A stretch of DNA of 52,330 nucleotides from Kitasatospora indigofera (GCF_014655955.1 NZ_BNBO01000061.1:1-52330), one strand, 5' to 3'; shown: positions 21,149 through 30,568, numbered from the stretch's first letter. Made by a program: numbers and translations. Notes: generated by a model not told the origin, from the sequence alone.

Positions 21149-21730
21149 TCAGAGGAACGGGTCGATCGCGGGCAGCATGTCCTGGAAGGTCCGGGCCCGG
21201 GCGGGCGCGCCGATCGCCTGCATGCCCCAGCCGCCGGACTCCTCCCGGAACACCTTGGCCATGATCTGGCCGGTGTGCGGGCCGCCGCCCGCCAGCTCGT
21301 AGCGGGCCAGCTCCTGGCCGGTGCTCTCGTCCACCAGCCGGCAGTGCGCGTTCTGCACCTCGGCGAAGGTCTGCCCGGTGTACGAGCTGACCGTGAAGAC
21401 CACCTGGGTGATGTGCACCGGCACGTGCGACAGGTCGACCAGGATCGACTCGTCGTCGTCCCCCGCCCCCGAGCCGCCGACCAGGTTGTCGCCGGTGTGC
21501 CGCACCGAGCCGTCGTTGCTCTCCAGGTGCTGGAAGAAGACCACGTCGGAGGGGGTCTTCTCGGCGTACAGCAGCGCCGAGGCGTCCAGGTCGATCTGGC
21601 GGGTGCGGCTGCCGAACAGGCCGCGCTTGGGGGCGGCCCGCCAGCCCAGCCCCATCCGGACGACGGTCAGGGACTCGCCCGAACTCTTCTGCAGACTGAC
21701 CGACTGTCCCTTGGCCAGGTTCACCGACAC
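21149..21730 (-). CDS. terD: TerD-family stress protein
   Basis: TerD-domain proteins are small cytoplasmic Ca2+-binding stress proteins of the tellurite or chemical-stress system. The 193-aa protein starts at a GTG (21728-21730) with GAGAGGAC upstream and opens with VNLAKGQSVSLQK. It has the acidic GDDDESILVDLSHVP calcium-site region and the late FREESGGWGMQAIG segment. The longer ATG frame to 21793 adds Arg-rich residues unlike the family. It lies about 150 bp upstream of the terC riboswitch on the same strand. Confidence 0.92.
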   Translation of the reverse strand: MSVNLAKGQSVSLQKSSGESLTVVRMGLGWRAAPKRGLFGSRTRQIDLDASALLYAEKTPSDVVFFQHLESNDGSVRHTGDNLVGGSGAGDDDESILVDLSHVPVHITQVVFTVSSYTGQTFAEVQNAHCRLVDESTGQELARYELAGGGPHTGQIMAKVFREESGGWGMQAIGAPARARTFQDMLPAIDPFL

Positions 21731-21875
21731 GGTGCTGTCCTCTCTCCTCGGCCGCACGGGTCGGTACCCCGTGCCGGCTCCACGGCGGAACACCCCGTTG
21801 CCGTCCCCCGGCTGAGGCCCCCTGGTGCCGGGCCGCGGCCCGCCCCCGGCCGCCGGCCGGCCGGCGGCACGCTGC

Positions 21876-21912
21876 CGACACCCGCGGGCAAGCCTATGGC
21901 CTGCGGGTGTCG
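21876..21912 (-). terminator. uvrB transcription terminator
   Basis: A 10-bp stem (21876-21885 with 21903-21912), extended inward with mismatches, lies about 70 bp past the uvrB stop and before terD. It is moderately strong, with no T-tract. Confidence 0.55.
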
Positions 21913-21983
21913 CCGCCGTGCAGGACGGACCGTTTGTACCGGTCCCGGGACACGCCCGGGCTTGACCGCGCCCATCGGCCGGG

Positions 21984-24074
21984 TCAGGCCATCCCCGCCT
22001 CGCGCATCTGGCGCAGCTCCTTCTTGAGCTCCTTCACCTCGTCCCGGATCCGGGCCGCGACCTCGAACTGGAGGTCGGTGGCGGCCGCGTGCATGCGCTC
22101 GGTCAGCTGCTGGATCAGGTCGGCCAGCTCGGTGGCCGGCAGGTTCTTGGCGGGCTTGCGGTCGGCGCCCAGGGCGGGCACCGGGGCCTTGCCCTTGCCG
22201 CTGCCCCGGTAGCCGGTGGAGAGCAGCTCCTCGGTGTCGATCTCCTCGCGGCTGAGGGTGTCGAGGATGTCGCCGATCTTCTTGCGCAGCGGCTGCGGGT
22301 CGATGCCGTGCTTCGCGTTGTAGGCCTGCTGGACCTCGCGGCGGCGGTTGGTCTCCTCGATGGCCTTCTCCATCGCCGGGGTGATCCGGTCCGCGTACAT
22401 GTGGACCTGGCCGGAGACGTTACGGGCGGCGCGGCCGATGGTCTGGATCAGCGAGGTGCCGGAGCGCAGGAAGCCCTCCTTGTCGGCGTCCAGGATCGCG
22501 ACCAGCGAGACCTCGGGCAGGTCGAGGCCCTCGCGGAGCAGGTTGATGCCGACCAGGACGTCGTACTCGCCGGCCCGCAGCTCGCGCAGCAGCTCGACCC
22601 GGCGCAGCGTGTCGATGTCGCTGTGCAGGTACCGGACCCGGATGTCGAGGCCGAGCATGTAGTCGGTGAGGTCCTCGGACATCTTCTTGGTCAGGGTGGT
22701 GACCAGGACGCGCTCGTTGCGCTCGACCCGCTTGCGCACCTCGTGCACCAGGTCGTCGATCTGGCCCTCGGTCGGCTTGACCACGATCTCGGGGTCGATC
22801 AGGCCGGTCGGGCGGATGATCTGCTCGACCACGCCGTCGCCGCGGGACAGCTCGTACTTGCCCGGGGTCGCGGAGAGGTAGACCGTCTGCCCGGTGCGCT
22901 CCAGGAACTCCTCCCACTTCAGCGGGCGGTTGTCCATGGCGGAGGGCAGCCGGAACCCGTGCTCGACCAGGGTGCGCTTGCGGGAGGCGTCGCCCTCGTA
23001 CATCGCGCCGATCTGCGGGACGGTGACGTGCGACTCGTCGATGACCAGGAGGAAGTCCTCCGGGAAGTAGTCGAGCAGGGTGTTGGGGGCGGTGCCGGGC
23101 GCGCGGCCGTCGAAGTGCATCGAGTAGTTCTCGACGCCGGAGCAGGTGCCGATCTGGCGCAGCATCTCGATGTCGTAGGTGGTCCGCATCCGCAGCCGCT
23201 GGGCCTCCAGCAGCTTGCCCTGCTTCTCCATCCGGGCGAGCGTCTGCTCCAGCTCCTGCTCGATGTCGTTGACGGCCCGCTCCATCCGCTCCGGGCCGGC
23301 CACGTAGTGCGAGGCGGGGAAGATGTGGACGGACTCGTCCTGGCTGATGATCTCGCCGGTGAGCGGGTGCAGGGTGTACAGCGCCTCGATCTCGTCGCCG
23401 AACATCTCGATCCGGACGGCCAGCTCCTCGTAGACCGGGAAGATCTCGATGGTGTCGCCGCGGACCCGGAAGGTGCCCCGGGTGAACGCGAGGTCGTTGC
23501 GGGAGTACTGGATGTCGACGAAGCGGCGCAGCAGGACGTCCCGGTCGATCTCCTCGCCGATCTTGAGCTGCACCATCCGGTCGACGTACTCCTGCGGGGT
23601 GCCGAGGCCGTAGATGCAGGAGACCGAGGCGACCACGATCACGTCGCGGCGGGTGAGCAGCGAGTTGGTCGCGGAGTGCCGCAGGCGTTCGACCTCCTCG
23701 TTGATCGAGGAGTCCTTCTCGATGTAGGTGTCCGTCTGCGGGACGTACGCCTCGGGCTGGTAGTAGTCGTAGTACGAGACGAAGTACTCGACGGCGTTGT
23801 TGGGGAGCAGCTCGCGGAACTCGTTGGCGAGCTGGGCCGCCAGCGTCTTGTTGGGCGCCATCACCAGGGTGGGCCGCTGGAGCTTCTCGATCATCCAGGC
23901 GGTGGTGGCCGACTTGCCGGTGCCGGTGGCGCCGAGCAGGACGACGTCCTGTTCGCCGGCGCGGATGCGGCGCTCCAGGTCGGCGATGGCCGCGGGCTGG
24001 TCGCCGTTGGGCTGGTAGGGGCTGACGACCTCGAAGGGCGCCACTGTCCGCTCAATGCTCGTGATGGGTCGCAC
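21984..24074 (-). CDS. uvrB: excinuclease ABC subunit B
   Basis: UvrB is the helicase-like damage-verification subunit of excision repair. The 696-aa protein has Walker A GATGTGKS (about 48-55), the DNA-clamping beta-hairpin around YYDYYQPEAYVPQTDTYIEK and DESHVT (Walker B). It also has the helicase motif TIGRAARN and a C-terminal UVR motif ending in RIRDEVKELKKELRQMREAGMA-type residues. Its length is normal. It is divergent from the MFS exporter gene, with 152 bp between the two starts. Confidence 0.97.
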   Translation of the reverse strand: MRPITSIERTVAPFEVVSPYQPNGDQPAAIADLERRIRAGEQDVVLLGATGTGKSATTAWMIEKLQRPTLVMAPNKTLAAQLANEFRELLPNNAVEYFVSYYDYYQPEAYVPQTDTYIEKDSSINEEVERLRHSATNSLLTRRDVIVVASVSCIYGLGTPQEYVDRMVQLKIGEEIDRDVLLRRFVDIQYSRNDLAFTRGTFRVRGDTIEIFPVYEELAVRIEMFGDEIEALYTLHPLTGEIISQDESVHIFPASHYVAGPERMERAVNDIEQELEQTLARMEKQGKLLEAQRLRMRTTYDIEMLRQIGTCSGVENYSMHFDGRAPGTAPNTLLDYFPEDFLLVIDESHVTVPQIGAMYEGDASRKRTLVEHGFRLPSAMDNRPLKWEEFLERTGQTVYLSATPGKYELSRGDGVVEQIIRPTGLIDPEIVVKPTEGQIDDLVHEVRKRVERNERVLVTTLTKKMSEDLTDYMLGLDIRVRYLHSDIDTLRRVELLRELRAGEYDVLVGINLLREGLDLPEVSLVAILDADKEGFLRSGTSLIQTIGRAARNVSGQVHMYADRITPAMEKAIEETNRRREVQQAYNAKHGIDPQPLRKKIGDILDTLSREEIDTEELLSTGYRGSGKGKAPVPALGADRKPAKNLPATELADLIQQLTERMHAAATDLQFEVAARIRDEVKELKKELRQMREAGMA

Positions 24075-24171
24075 GCCTCCACCGTACGGCCCGGCACCGA
24101 CAATCCGTCGGGGTTCCGCGGGCGCGGGCGTCCGGGGGCGCCGGCGGCCTCTTCAAGCGGACCGGGAAACG

Positions 24172-24214
24172 TGTCATCATTTGATGACATCAGCTGATGA
24201 CATCGTTTGACGAC
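24172..24214. promoter_or_regulatory. TetR-type operator array upstream of the exporter
   Basis: An 18-bp palindrome (24172-24189: TGTCATCA, two bases, TGATGACA) is followed by a second TGATGACA (24196-24203) and a degenerate TTGACGACA (24207-24214). The palindrome CATCAGCTGATG lies across the middle. The array ends just before the AAGGAG of the MFS gene. It is likely the operator of the TetR regulator encoded downstream. Confidence 0.75.
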
Positions 24215-24226
24215 AAGGAGCACGCC

Positions 24227-25906
24227 GTGCCCCCCGGCTCCCCCGGCGCACCGGTCCTGGCCGACCCGCGGACCGTACGCGGCCGTGCCCTGGTCCCCGT
24301 CCTGGTCTTCCTCGGCATGGTCGTCGCCGTGGTCAGCAGCCTCGGCGCACCGCTGGTGCCGACCGTCGCCGCCGACTACGGCGTCTCGCTGGGCGGCGCG
24401 CAGTGGTCCCTCACCATCACGCTGCTGGCCGGCGCGGTGGCCACGCCCGTGCTCAGCCGGCTCAGCGACGGGCCGCACCGGCGCCGGGTCGTCCTCGGCG
24501 CGCTGGCGCTGATCGTCACCGGCTGCGTGCTCGCCGCCCTGCCCGCCGGGTTCCCGCTGCTGCTGGCCGGCCGGGCGCTGCAGGGCATCGGCCTCGGCCT
24601 GACCCCGCTGGCGATGGGCGTCGCCCGCGACCACCTGCCCGGCCCGCGGGCCCGCTCCGCCGTCGCGACCCTCTCGGTCACCACCGTCGCGGGCGTCGGG
24701 CTCGGCTACCCGCTGACCGGCCTGATCGCCCAGCACCTGGGCTTCCACGCCGCCTTCTGGGTCGCCGCCGGGGCCGGCGCCGCCGTCCTGGCCGCCGCGG
24801 CGTTCGTGCTGCCGGCCAGCACCCACCGCCCGCACCGCCCGCTGGACGCCCCGGGCGCCGTCCTGCTGGGCCTCGGCCTCGCCGCCCTGCTGGTCGCGCT
24901 GAGCGAGGGCGGGCAGTGGGGCTGGACCTCGGCCCGGCTGCTGGCGGTCGCCGCCGTCGCCCCGCTGGCGCTCGGCGCCTGGGTCCGGCACGAGCTGCGC
25001 ACGGAACACCCGCTGGTGGCGCTGCGGCTGCTGCGCAACCGGGCGGTGCTGGCCGCCGACGTCACCGGGCTGGTCGCCGGCGTCGGCATGTACTTCCTGA
25101 TGTCGCTGGTCATCCGCTACGTGCAGACCCCGGTCTCGGCCGGGTACGGGCTCGGCAGGTCCGTGGTGGTCGCCGCCCTCACCCTGCTGCCGTTCTCGGT
25201 GGCCAGCGTCGGGGCCAGCCGGGTGGCCCCGCTGATCGGCCGGCGGTTCGGCGCCCGGGCGGTGATGCCGGCCGGGTCGCTGGCCTTCGTGGTGGCGATG
25301 CTGGTCTTCTGCTTCGCCCGCTCCGGCCTCTGGGAGATCTTCCTGCTGATGGGGATCGCCGGCCTGGGGGTGGGCTGCACCTTCGCGGCGATGCCCGCGT
25401 TCATCGTCAGCGCCGTGCCGCCGGGCGAGACCGGCAGCGCCCTGGGGGTCAACCAGGTGCTGCGGGTGATCGGCGGGTCGATCGGCAGCGCGCTCAGCGC
25501 CGGCATCCTGACCGCCCACACCACCCCGCCGGCCCGGCTGCCCGCCGAGAGCGGCTACACCGTGGCGACCCTGGTCGGGATCGGCGTCTGGGTCTTCGCC
25601 GGGCTGGCCGGCCTGCTGCTCCCGGCCCGCCGCCCGGCCGGGCCGGGCACCGCCGGGGACACCTCGGCCGACGCCGCCGGGAGCACCGCCGGCACCGCCG
25701 GCCGGGACGGGGACGGCGGCCGTACGGCCGGGCCCGTCGCCGCCGTCGCGAGCACCGCCGCCCGGAACGGCGCGGACGACACCGGCGCCGCCGCCGGTAA
25801 GGTCGCCGCCGGGGCCACCGGCAGCGGGCCGGACGGCGGCGAGGGGCACGGCCAGGGCGGGAGCCGGCCCGGGCGCGCCCCCGCGGACCATCGGGAGGGC
25901 CGATGA
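24227..25906 (+). CDS. MFS multidrug exporter (DHA2/EmrB-QacA type)
   Basis: A proton-driven drug exporter of 559 aa with 12-14 predicted membrane segments and an extended Ala/Gly/Asp-rich cytoplasmic tail (about 490-559) of unknown use. The motif-A-like LSRLSDGPHRRRVVLGA and motif-C-like VAGVGLGYPLTG segments fit the family. The GTG at 24227 follows AAGGAG (24215-24220) by six bases and places the operator array upstream. An ATG at 24197 would put it inside the gene. The stop overlaps the tetR start by ATGA. Confidence 0.9.
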   Translation: MPPGSPGAPVLADPRTVRGRALVPVLVFLGMVVAVVSSLGAPLVPTVAADYGVSLGGAQWSLTITLLAGAVATPVLSRLSDGPHRRRVVLGALALIVTGCVLAALPAGFPLLLAGRALQGIGLGLTPLAMGVARDHLPGPRARSAVATLSVTTVAGVGLGYPLTGLIAQHLGFHAAFWVAAGAGAAVLAAAAFVLPASTHRPHRPLDAPGAVLLGLGLAALLVALSEGGQWGWTSARLLAVAAVAPLALGAWVRHELRTEHPLVALRLLRNRAVLAADVTGLVAGVGMYFLMSLVIRYVQTPVSAGYGLGRSVVVAALTLLPFSVASVGASRVAPLIGRRFGARAVMPAGSLAFVVAMLVFCFARSGLWEIFLLMGIAGLGVGCTFAAMPAFIVSAVPPGETGSALGVNQVLRVIGGSIGSALSAGILTAHTTPPARLPAESGYTVATLVGIGVWVFAGLAGLLLPARRPAGPGTAGDTSADAAGSTAGTAGRDGDGGRTAGPVAAVASTAARNGADDTGAAAGKVAAGATGSGPDGGEGHGQGGSRPGRAPADHREGR

Positions 25907-26484
25907 CGGAGACCAACCCAGCGGCGGCGGCCACGCCCCGCCGCCGGGACGCCGAGGGCAGCCGCCGGGCACTGCTGGAGGCCGCGCGGACGCTGTTCGG
26001 CGAGCGCGGGTACGAGCGGACGACCGTCCGGGAGATCGGCGAGCAGGCCGGGGTGGACCCGGCCCTGATCGCGCGCTACTTCGGCAGCAAGGCGGCCCTC
26101 TACGTGGCCGCGCTGCACAGCGAGCAGGACCACGAGGCGCCGGCCGCCGACCTCCTCGCCCCCGGCCGGCTGGACGAGGTGCTCGCCAAGATCGACCGGG
26201 TCGGGCCCGGCCCGGTGCTGCAGGCGGCCGTCCGTCCGCACGACGACCAGGTGGTCCAGCGGGCCGCCCGGGCGGCGCTGGCGGCCCGGCTCACCGGCCC
26301 GCTGGAACAACGGCTGGAGCGCTCCGGGGCCGACCGGGCCCGGCTGCGGGCCGAACTCGCGGTCGCCGCGGTCGCCGGCATCGCGCTGGCCAGGTCGGCC
26401 GGCGCCTTCGACGCCCTCGGCGCGGCACCGCACGCCGAGGTGGCCGCGCTGACCGCGAGGATGCTCGAAGCCCTCGCGGAGTAG
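25903..26484 (+). CDS. TetR-family transcriptional regulator
   Basis: The 193-aa repressor has the N-terminal TetR HTH (RRALLEAARTLFGERGYERT through VREIGEQAGVDPALIARYFG, about residues 20-65). The ligand-binding helical domain resembles the TetR_C family with QAAVRPHD and AALAARLTGPL. It is translationally coupled to the exporter by a 4-bp overlap and probably represses the operon through the TGATGACA sites. The inducer is unknown. Confidence 0.92.
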   Translation: MTETNPAAAATPRRRDAEGSRRALLEAARTLFGERGYERTTVREIGEQAGVDPALIARYFGSKAALYVAALHSEQDHEAPAADLLAPGRLDEVLAKIDRVGPGPVLQAAVRPHDDQVVQRAARAALAARLTGPLEQRLERSGADRARLRAELAVAAVAGIALARSAGAFDALGAAPHAEVAALTARMLEALAE

Positions 26485-26547
26485 GGCCCCGGCCCCAGGG
26501 CCGGGCGCGCACCGGGACCCGTCCGGCCCGGCCGGCCCGGACTCGCC

Positions 26548-27654
26548 CTACCCCACCTTGGCGCTGTCGCGGGCCAGCGCGACCAGGCGGGAGACCGCGC
26601 GCAGGTACTTCTTGCGGTAGCCGCCGCGCAGCATCTCCTCGGAGAACACCTGGTCGAACGGGACGCCGGAGGCGGTGACCGGCAGCTCGCGGTCGTACAT
26701 CCGGTCCGCGAGGACGACCAGCCGCAGCGCGGTGGACTGGTCCTCGACCGGCTTCACGCCGCGCAGGAAGACCGCCCCGACGTCGTCCAGCAGCGCGCCG
26801 TACCGGCTGGGGTGGACCACCGAGAGGTGCTTCAGCAGGTCGTCGAAGCTGTCCAGCGAGGCGCCCGGCGTCCGGCCGGCGGCCGCCACGACGGCCTCGT
26901 CGGTGTACGGCGGCGGGGCCTCGGGCAGGCCGCGGTGGCGGTAGTCCTGGCCGTCGATCCGCAGCGGGCGGAAGTGCGCCGCCAGGCCCTGGATCTCGCG
27001 CAGGAAGTCGGTGGCCGCGAACCGGCCCTCGCCCAGCTTGTCGGGCAAGGTGTTGGAGGTCGCGGCGAGCTTGACGCCGTTCTCGACCAGCCGCCCGAGC
27101 AGGGTGGAGACCAGCACGGTGTCGCCCGGGTCGTCCAGCTCGAACTCGTCGATGCAGAGCAGCCGGTGCCCGGAGAGCGTCCGGACGGCCTGCTGGAAGC
27201 CGAGCGCGCCGACCAGGTTGGTGAGCTCGACGAAGGTGCCGAAGGCCTTGGGGCCGGGGGTGGCGTGCCAGAGCGAGGCCAGCAGGTGGGTCTTGCCGAC
27301 GCCGTAGCCACCGTCGAGGTAGACCCCGGACGGGCCGGCCGGCGCCGGGGCGGTGCGGCGGAACCAGCTGCGCTTCGGCGCGGTGCTCGCGTGGTTGAGG
27401 CCGGCCGCGAACTCCTCCAGGACCTGCACGGCCTCGTACTGGCTGGGCTGGGTCCGGTCCGGCAGGTAGCTGCCGAAGCTGACGTCGGAGAAGCGCGGCG
27501 GCGGGACCATCTCGGCGACCAGCCGCTCGGCGGGCACCACCGGGCGGCGGTCGGTCAGCGCGAACGGGGTCACGGCGGTCACGGCGCGGTCGCCGGCCGG
27601 GTCCGGGACCAGGTCCGGGGTCGCTATGGCGTCGGGGCGGGAGGCTGCGGGCAC
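26548..27654 (-). CDS. zapE: cell division ATPase ZapE (AFG1-like)
   Basis: An AFG1/ZapE P-loop ATPase of about 368 aa. Visible are the preceding VSFGSYLPD region, Walker A GGYGVGKTHLLASLWH, Walker B LLCIDEFELDDPGD and the sensor ATSNTLPDKLGEGRF. I chose the GTG at 27652-27654. Upstream ATG (27693) would overlap the start of the divergent reductase gene, and neither has a clear ribosome site. It is a conserved actinobacterial gene beside the RibD-type reductase. Confidence 0.88.
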   Translation of the reverse strand: MPAASRPDAIATPDLVPDPAGDRAVTAVTPFALTDRRPVVPAERLVAEMVPPPRFSDVSFGSYLPDRTQPSQYEAVQVLEEFAAGLNHASTAPKRSWFRRTAPAPAGPSGVYLDGGYGVGKTHLLASLWHATPGPKAFGTFVELTNLVGALGFQQAVRTLSGHRLLCIDEFELDDPGDTVLVSTLLGRLVENGVKLAATSNTLPDKLGEGRFAATDFLREIQGLAAHFRPLRIDGQDYRHRGLPEAPPPYTDEAVVAAAGRTPGASLDSFDDLLKHLSVVHPSRYGALLDDVGAVFLRGVKPVEDQSTALRLVVLADRMYDRELPVTASGVPFDQVFSEEMLRGGYRKKYLRAVSRLVALARDSAKVG

Positions 27655-27691
27655 GTTAGTAGAGGGTACGCCTGGTGGAAGACTGGCTCTC

Positions 27692-28474
27692 ATGCAGCAG
27701 CTGATCTCTCCCCTGCCCCAGCCCGAGCCGGGCGCCGCGCCGCTCGATCCGGCGTCGCTGGAGTCGCTCGCGGCCGTCTACGCGTACCCCGACCAGGTGA
27801 ATCACGGCCGGCCGTGGCTGCGCGCCAACATGGTCGCCGGACTGGACGGCGGCGCCCGCCTGGAGGGGCTCTCCGAGGGCCTGTCGGGGGACGCCGACAA
27901 GCGGATCTTCGGGGTGCTGCGGGCGCTCTCGGACGTGGTCCTGGTGGGCGCGCAGACCGTCCGGGCCGAGGGCTACCGGCCGGCCCGGGCGCGGGCCGAG
28001 TTCGCGGCCGCACGACGGGCGGCGGGGCAGCCGCCGGCCCCGGTGATCGCGATCGTCAGCCGCTCCCTGGAGCTGGACCTGGCGGCGCCGCTGTTCACCG
28101 AGCCGCTGGTCAATACGGTGGTGGTCACCACCGAGGACGCGCCGGCCGAAGCCCGGGCGGCGGTCGCCGAGGTGGCCGACCTGGTGCTCGCGGGCCGGGG
28201 CTCGGTGGACCTGCCGGCGGCCGTCGCGGCGCTGGCCGCCCGGGGCTGGACCAGGCTGCTGACCGAGGGCGGCCCGCGGCTGCTGGGGCAGCTGGCGGCG
28301 GACGGCCTGCTGGACGAGCTGTGCCTGTCGGTGGCGCCGCTGATCACCGGCGGCGACGCGCCGCGCATAGTCCACGGTGCGCAAATGCCGGACGTGCAGC
28401 GGATGCGGCTGGTGTCATTGATCGAGCAGAAAGGTTTCCTCTTCACCCGCTACCTGCGTCCGCAGGCCCGGTGA
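27692..28474 (+). CDS. RibD C-terminal/dihydrofolate reductase-like pyrimidine reductase
   Basis: The family reduces pteridine or pyrimidine intermediates with NADPH, typified by the RibD reductase of riboflavin synthesis. The 260-aa protein has RPWLRANMVAGLDGGARL near 40-57, the cofactor segment VLRALSDVVLVGAQTVRAEGY and LLTEGGPRLLGQL. No deaminase domain is attached. No riboflavin genes adjoin it, so its substrate is open. Divergent from zapE with only about 37 bp between the starts, leaving little room for a promoter and suggesting short or absent leaders. Confidence 0.85.
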   Translation: MQQLISPLPQPEPGAAPLDPASLESLAAVYAYPDQVNHGRPWLRANMVAGLDGGARLEGLSEGLSGDADKRIFGVLRALSDVVLVGAQTVRAEGYRPARARAEFAAARRAAGQPPAPVIAIVSRSLELDLAAPLFTEPLVNTVVVTTEDAPAEARAAVAEVADLVLAGRGSVDLPAAVAALAARGWTRLLTEGGPRLLGQLAADGLLDELCLSVAPLITGGDAPRIVHGAQMPDVQRMRLVSLIEQKGFLFTRYLRPQAR

Positions 28475-28584
28475 TCCAGCACCCCTGTGGCAGCTGTGCC
28501 GTGTGTGCAGCGTGAGGAAAGCTTCCTCCGGGCAGTATGGGACTGGACGCCGGACCCGGGGGCCTGCCACTGGAAGGGACTCAC

Positions 28585-29046
28585 GTGTTCAAAACCGTAC
28601 TGATGATCGAGAAGGCACTCTCCGATGCCGATGTGGAACTCGTCACCACGCTCCACAGCGAGGAGAAGGTCTCCTTCATCGTCCTGATGCAGCCACGCGG
28701 CAAGCAGGACGAGCTGCTCCGCGCGCTCGACGACGTGGCCCTGGGACACCTGGACAAGGTGGTGCACGAGCACGACGAGTCGACCACCACCCCCACCCTC
28801 GCCAGCGAATCCCTGGAACACAGCCTGCGCCACCTGCGCGAGGCGGGCGCCGACGCCACCGGCGAACTCGTCGAGGACAATCCCCTGGACCGGCTGCGCT
28901 CGGTGGTCGAGGAGAACACCGCGGACGAGGTGGTGGTCCTGACCTCCCCGCACTTCGTCGAGGAGTTCTTCCACCGCGACTGGGCCTCCCAGGCCCGGCA
29001 CAAGGTGGGCGTCCCGGTCCTGCGCCTGTTCGCCAGCGACTCCTGA
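28585..29046 (+). CDS. conserved actinobacterial protein, universal-stress-like alpha/beta fold
   Basis: A 153-aa cytoplasmic protein starting at a GTG behind GGAAGGGAC. It alternates hydrophobic strands (KVSFIVLM, EVVVLTSP, VPVLRLF) with charged helices, like USP/Rossmann domains. I do not see the ATP-binding G-2x-G-9x-G motif of ATP-binding USPs. Streptomycete homologues are sometimes annotated as indole-3-glycerol phosphate synthase, but no active-site motif of that enzyme is present. A strong hairpin separates it from murC. Confidence 0.75.
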   Translation: MFKTVLMIEKALSDADVELVTTLHSEEKVSFIVLMQPRGKQDELLRALDDVALGHLDKVVHEHDESTTTPTLASESLEHSLRHLREAGADATGELVEDNPLDRLRSVVEENTADEVVVLTSPHFVEEFFHRDWASQARHKVGVPVLRLFASDS

Positions 29047-29070
29047 CCCACTCCCCCGGTGGTGCAGAAT

Positions 29071-29110
29071 CGTCCTTGCGGCCGGTCCACGCGACCGGTC
29101 CGCGAGGACG
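29071..29110 (+). terminator. terminator between the 153-aa gene and murC
   Basis: A nearly perfect 17-18 bp stem (29071-29087 with 29093-29110, one mismatch and one bulge) has a 5-nt loop, 25 bp past the stop codon. Its closeness to the GTG at 29120 argues for the later murC start. Confidence 0.75.
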
Positions 29111-29158
29111 ATCCGCCCCGTGGTCCCCCTGCCGCCCCAGCCCGTACGGAGCCCCGCC

Positions 29159-30568
29159 TTGAACGACGCCGCGCACGACCTGCACGCCCCGCACTTCATC
29201 GGCATCGGCGGGGCCGGCATGTCCGGACTGGCGAAGATCCTCGCCGTCCGTGGCGCCCAGGTCTCCGGCAGCGACTCCAAGGAGTCCGAGACCGTCCTCG
29301 CCCTGCGCGCCCTCGGCGCCGAGGTGCACGTCGGCCACGCCGCCGAGAACGTCCCCGCCGGCGTCAGCAGCGTCGTCGTCTCCAGCGCCATCCGCGAGGA
29401 CAACCCCGAGCTGGCCGTCGCCCGCGAACGGGGCGTCCCGGTGGTGCACCGCTCCGACGCCCTCGCCGCACTGATGGGCGGCCGCCGCGCGCTCGCCGTC
29501 GCCGGCACCCACGGCAAGACCACCACCACCAGCATGCTCGCCGTCAGCCTCGCCGAGCTGGGCCTCGACCCCTCGTACGCCATCGGCGGGGACCTCGACG
29601 CCCCCGGCAGCAACGCCCACCACGGCACCGGCGAGATCTTCGTCGCCGAGGCCGACGAGAGCGACCGCAGCTTCCACAAGTACGCCCCCGAGGTCGCCAT
29701 CGTCCTCAACGTGGAGCTCGACCACCACGCGAACTACGCCTCGATCGAAGAGATCTACGAGTCCTTCGAGACCTTCGCCGGGCGGATCACCGCCGGCGGC
29801 ACCCTGGTGATCTCCGCCGACCACGCCGGCGCCCGCGAACTCACCTCCCGGCTGGCCGGCCGCGACGGCCTGCACATCGTCACCGTCGGCGCCGCCGAGG
29901 ACGCCACCGTCCGGGTGCTCTCGGTCGCCGCCCGGGGCATGACCAGCGAGGTCACCGTCCTGCTCGACGGTGCCGAGCTCACCTTCACGGTGTCCGTGCC
30001 CGGCCGCCACTACGCCCACAACGCCGTCGCCGCACTGGCCGCCGGCGTGGCCCTCGGCGTCCCCGCCACCGACCTCGCCAAGGCACTCGGCGCCTACACC
30101 GGCGTCCGCCGCCGCCTCCAGCTCAAGGGCGAGGCCGCCGGCGTCCAGGTGATCGACTCCTACGCCCACCACCCGACCGAGATGACGGCCGACCTCGAAG
30201 CCGTCCGGGAGGGCCTGGAGGGCCAGGGCCGGGTGCTGGTGGTCTTCCAGCCGCACCTGTTCAGCCGGACCCAGCAGCTGGCCGAGGAGATGGGCCAGGC
30301 CCTCGCGCTCGCCGACGCCTCCGTCGTCCTCGACATCTACCCCGCCCGCGAGGACCCGATCCCCGGCGTCACCAGCGAGCTGATCATCGACGCCGCCCGC
30401 CGCGCCGACGCCCGGGTCAGCGCCGAGCACGCCTTCGACGCCGCCCCCGCCGTGCTCGCCGGCCTCGCCCGGCCCGGCGACCTGGTGCTCACCATGGGCG
30501 CCGGCGACGTCACCAACCTCGGCCCGGAAATCTTGAAGCACCTCGCGAACGTTGCAACCAACGCCTGA
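29159..30568 (+). CDS. murC: UDP-N-acetylmuramate--L-alanine ligase
   Basis: MurC adds the first amino acid to UDP-MurNAc in peptidoglycan synthesis. Domain 1 begins with HFIGIGGAGMSGLAKIL. The ATP loop GTHGKTTTTSML is near residue 110, and SYAHHPTEM (the C-terminal domain marker) and HLFSRTQQL follow. I place the start at a TTG (29159-29161), with GGAG seven bases upstream. A GTG at 29120 gives 13 more residues but sits against the terminator stem. It lies apart from the main mur/fts cluster and is followed after 43 bp by msrB. Confidence 0.94.
   Translation: MNDAAHDLHAPHFIGIGGAGMSGLAKILAVRGAQVSGSDSKESETVLALRALGAEVHVGHAAENVPAGVSSVVVSSAIREDNPELAVARERGVPVVHRSDALAALMGGRRALAVAGTHGKTTTTSMLAVSLAELGLDPSYAIGGDLDAPGSNAHHGTGEIFVAEADESDRSFHKYAPEVAIVLNVELDHHANYASIEEIYESFETFAGRITAGGTLVISADHAGARELTSRLAGRDGLHIVTVGAAEDATVRVLSVAARGMTSEVTVLLDGAELTFTVSVPGRHYAHNAVAALAAGVALGVPATDLAKALGAYTGVRRRLQLKGEAAGVQVIDSYAHHPTEMTADLEAVREGLEGQGRVLVVFQPHLFSRTQQLAEEMGQALALADASVVLDIYPAREDPIPGVTSELIIDAARRADARVSAEHAFDAAPAVLAGLARPGDLVLTMGAGDVTNLGPEILKHLANVATNA

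Noticed and set aside
28585..29046. Indole-3-glycerol phosphate synthase
   Set aside because: At 153 aa it is far too short and has none of the TrpC active-site motifs.
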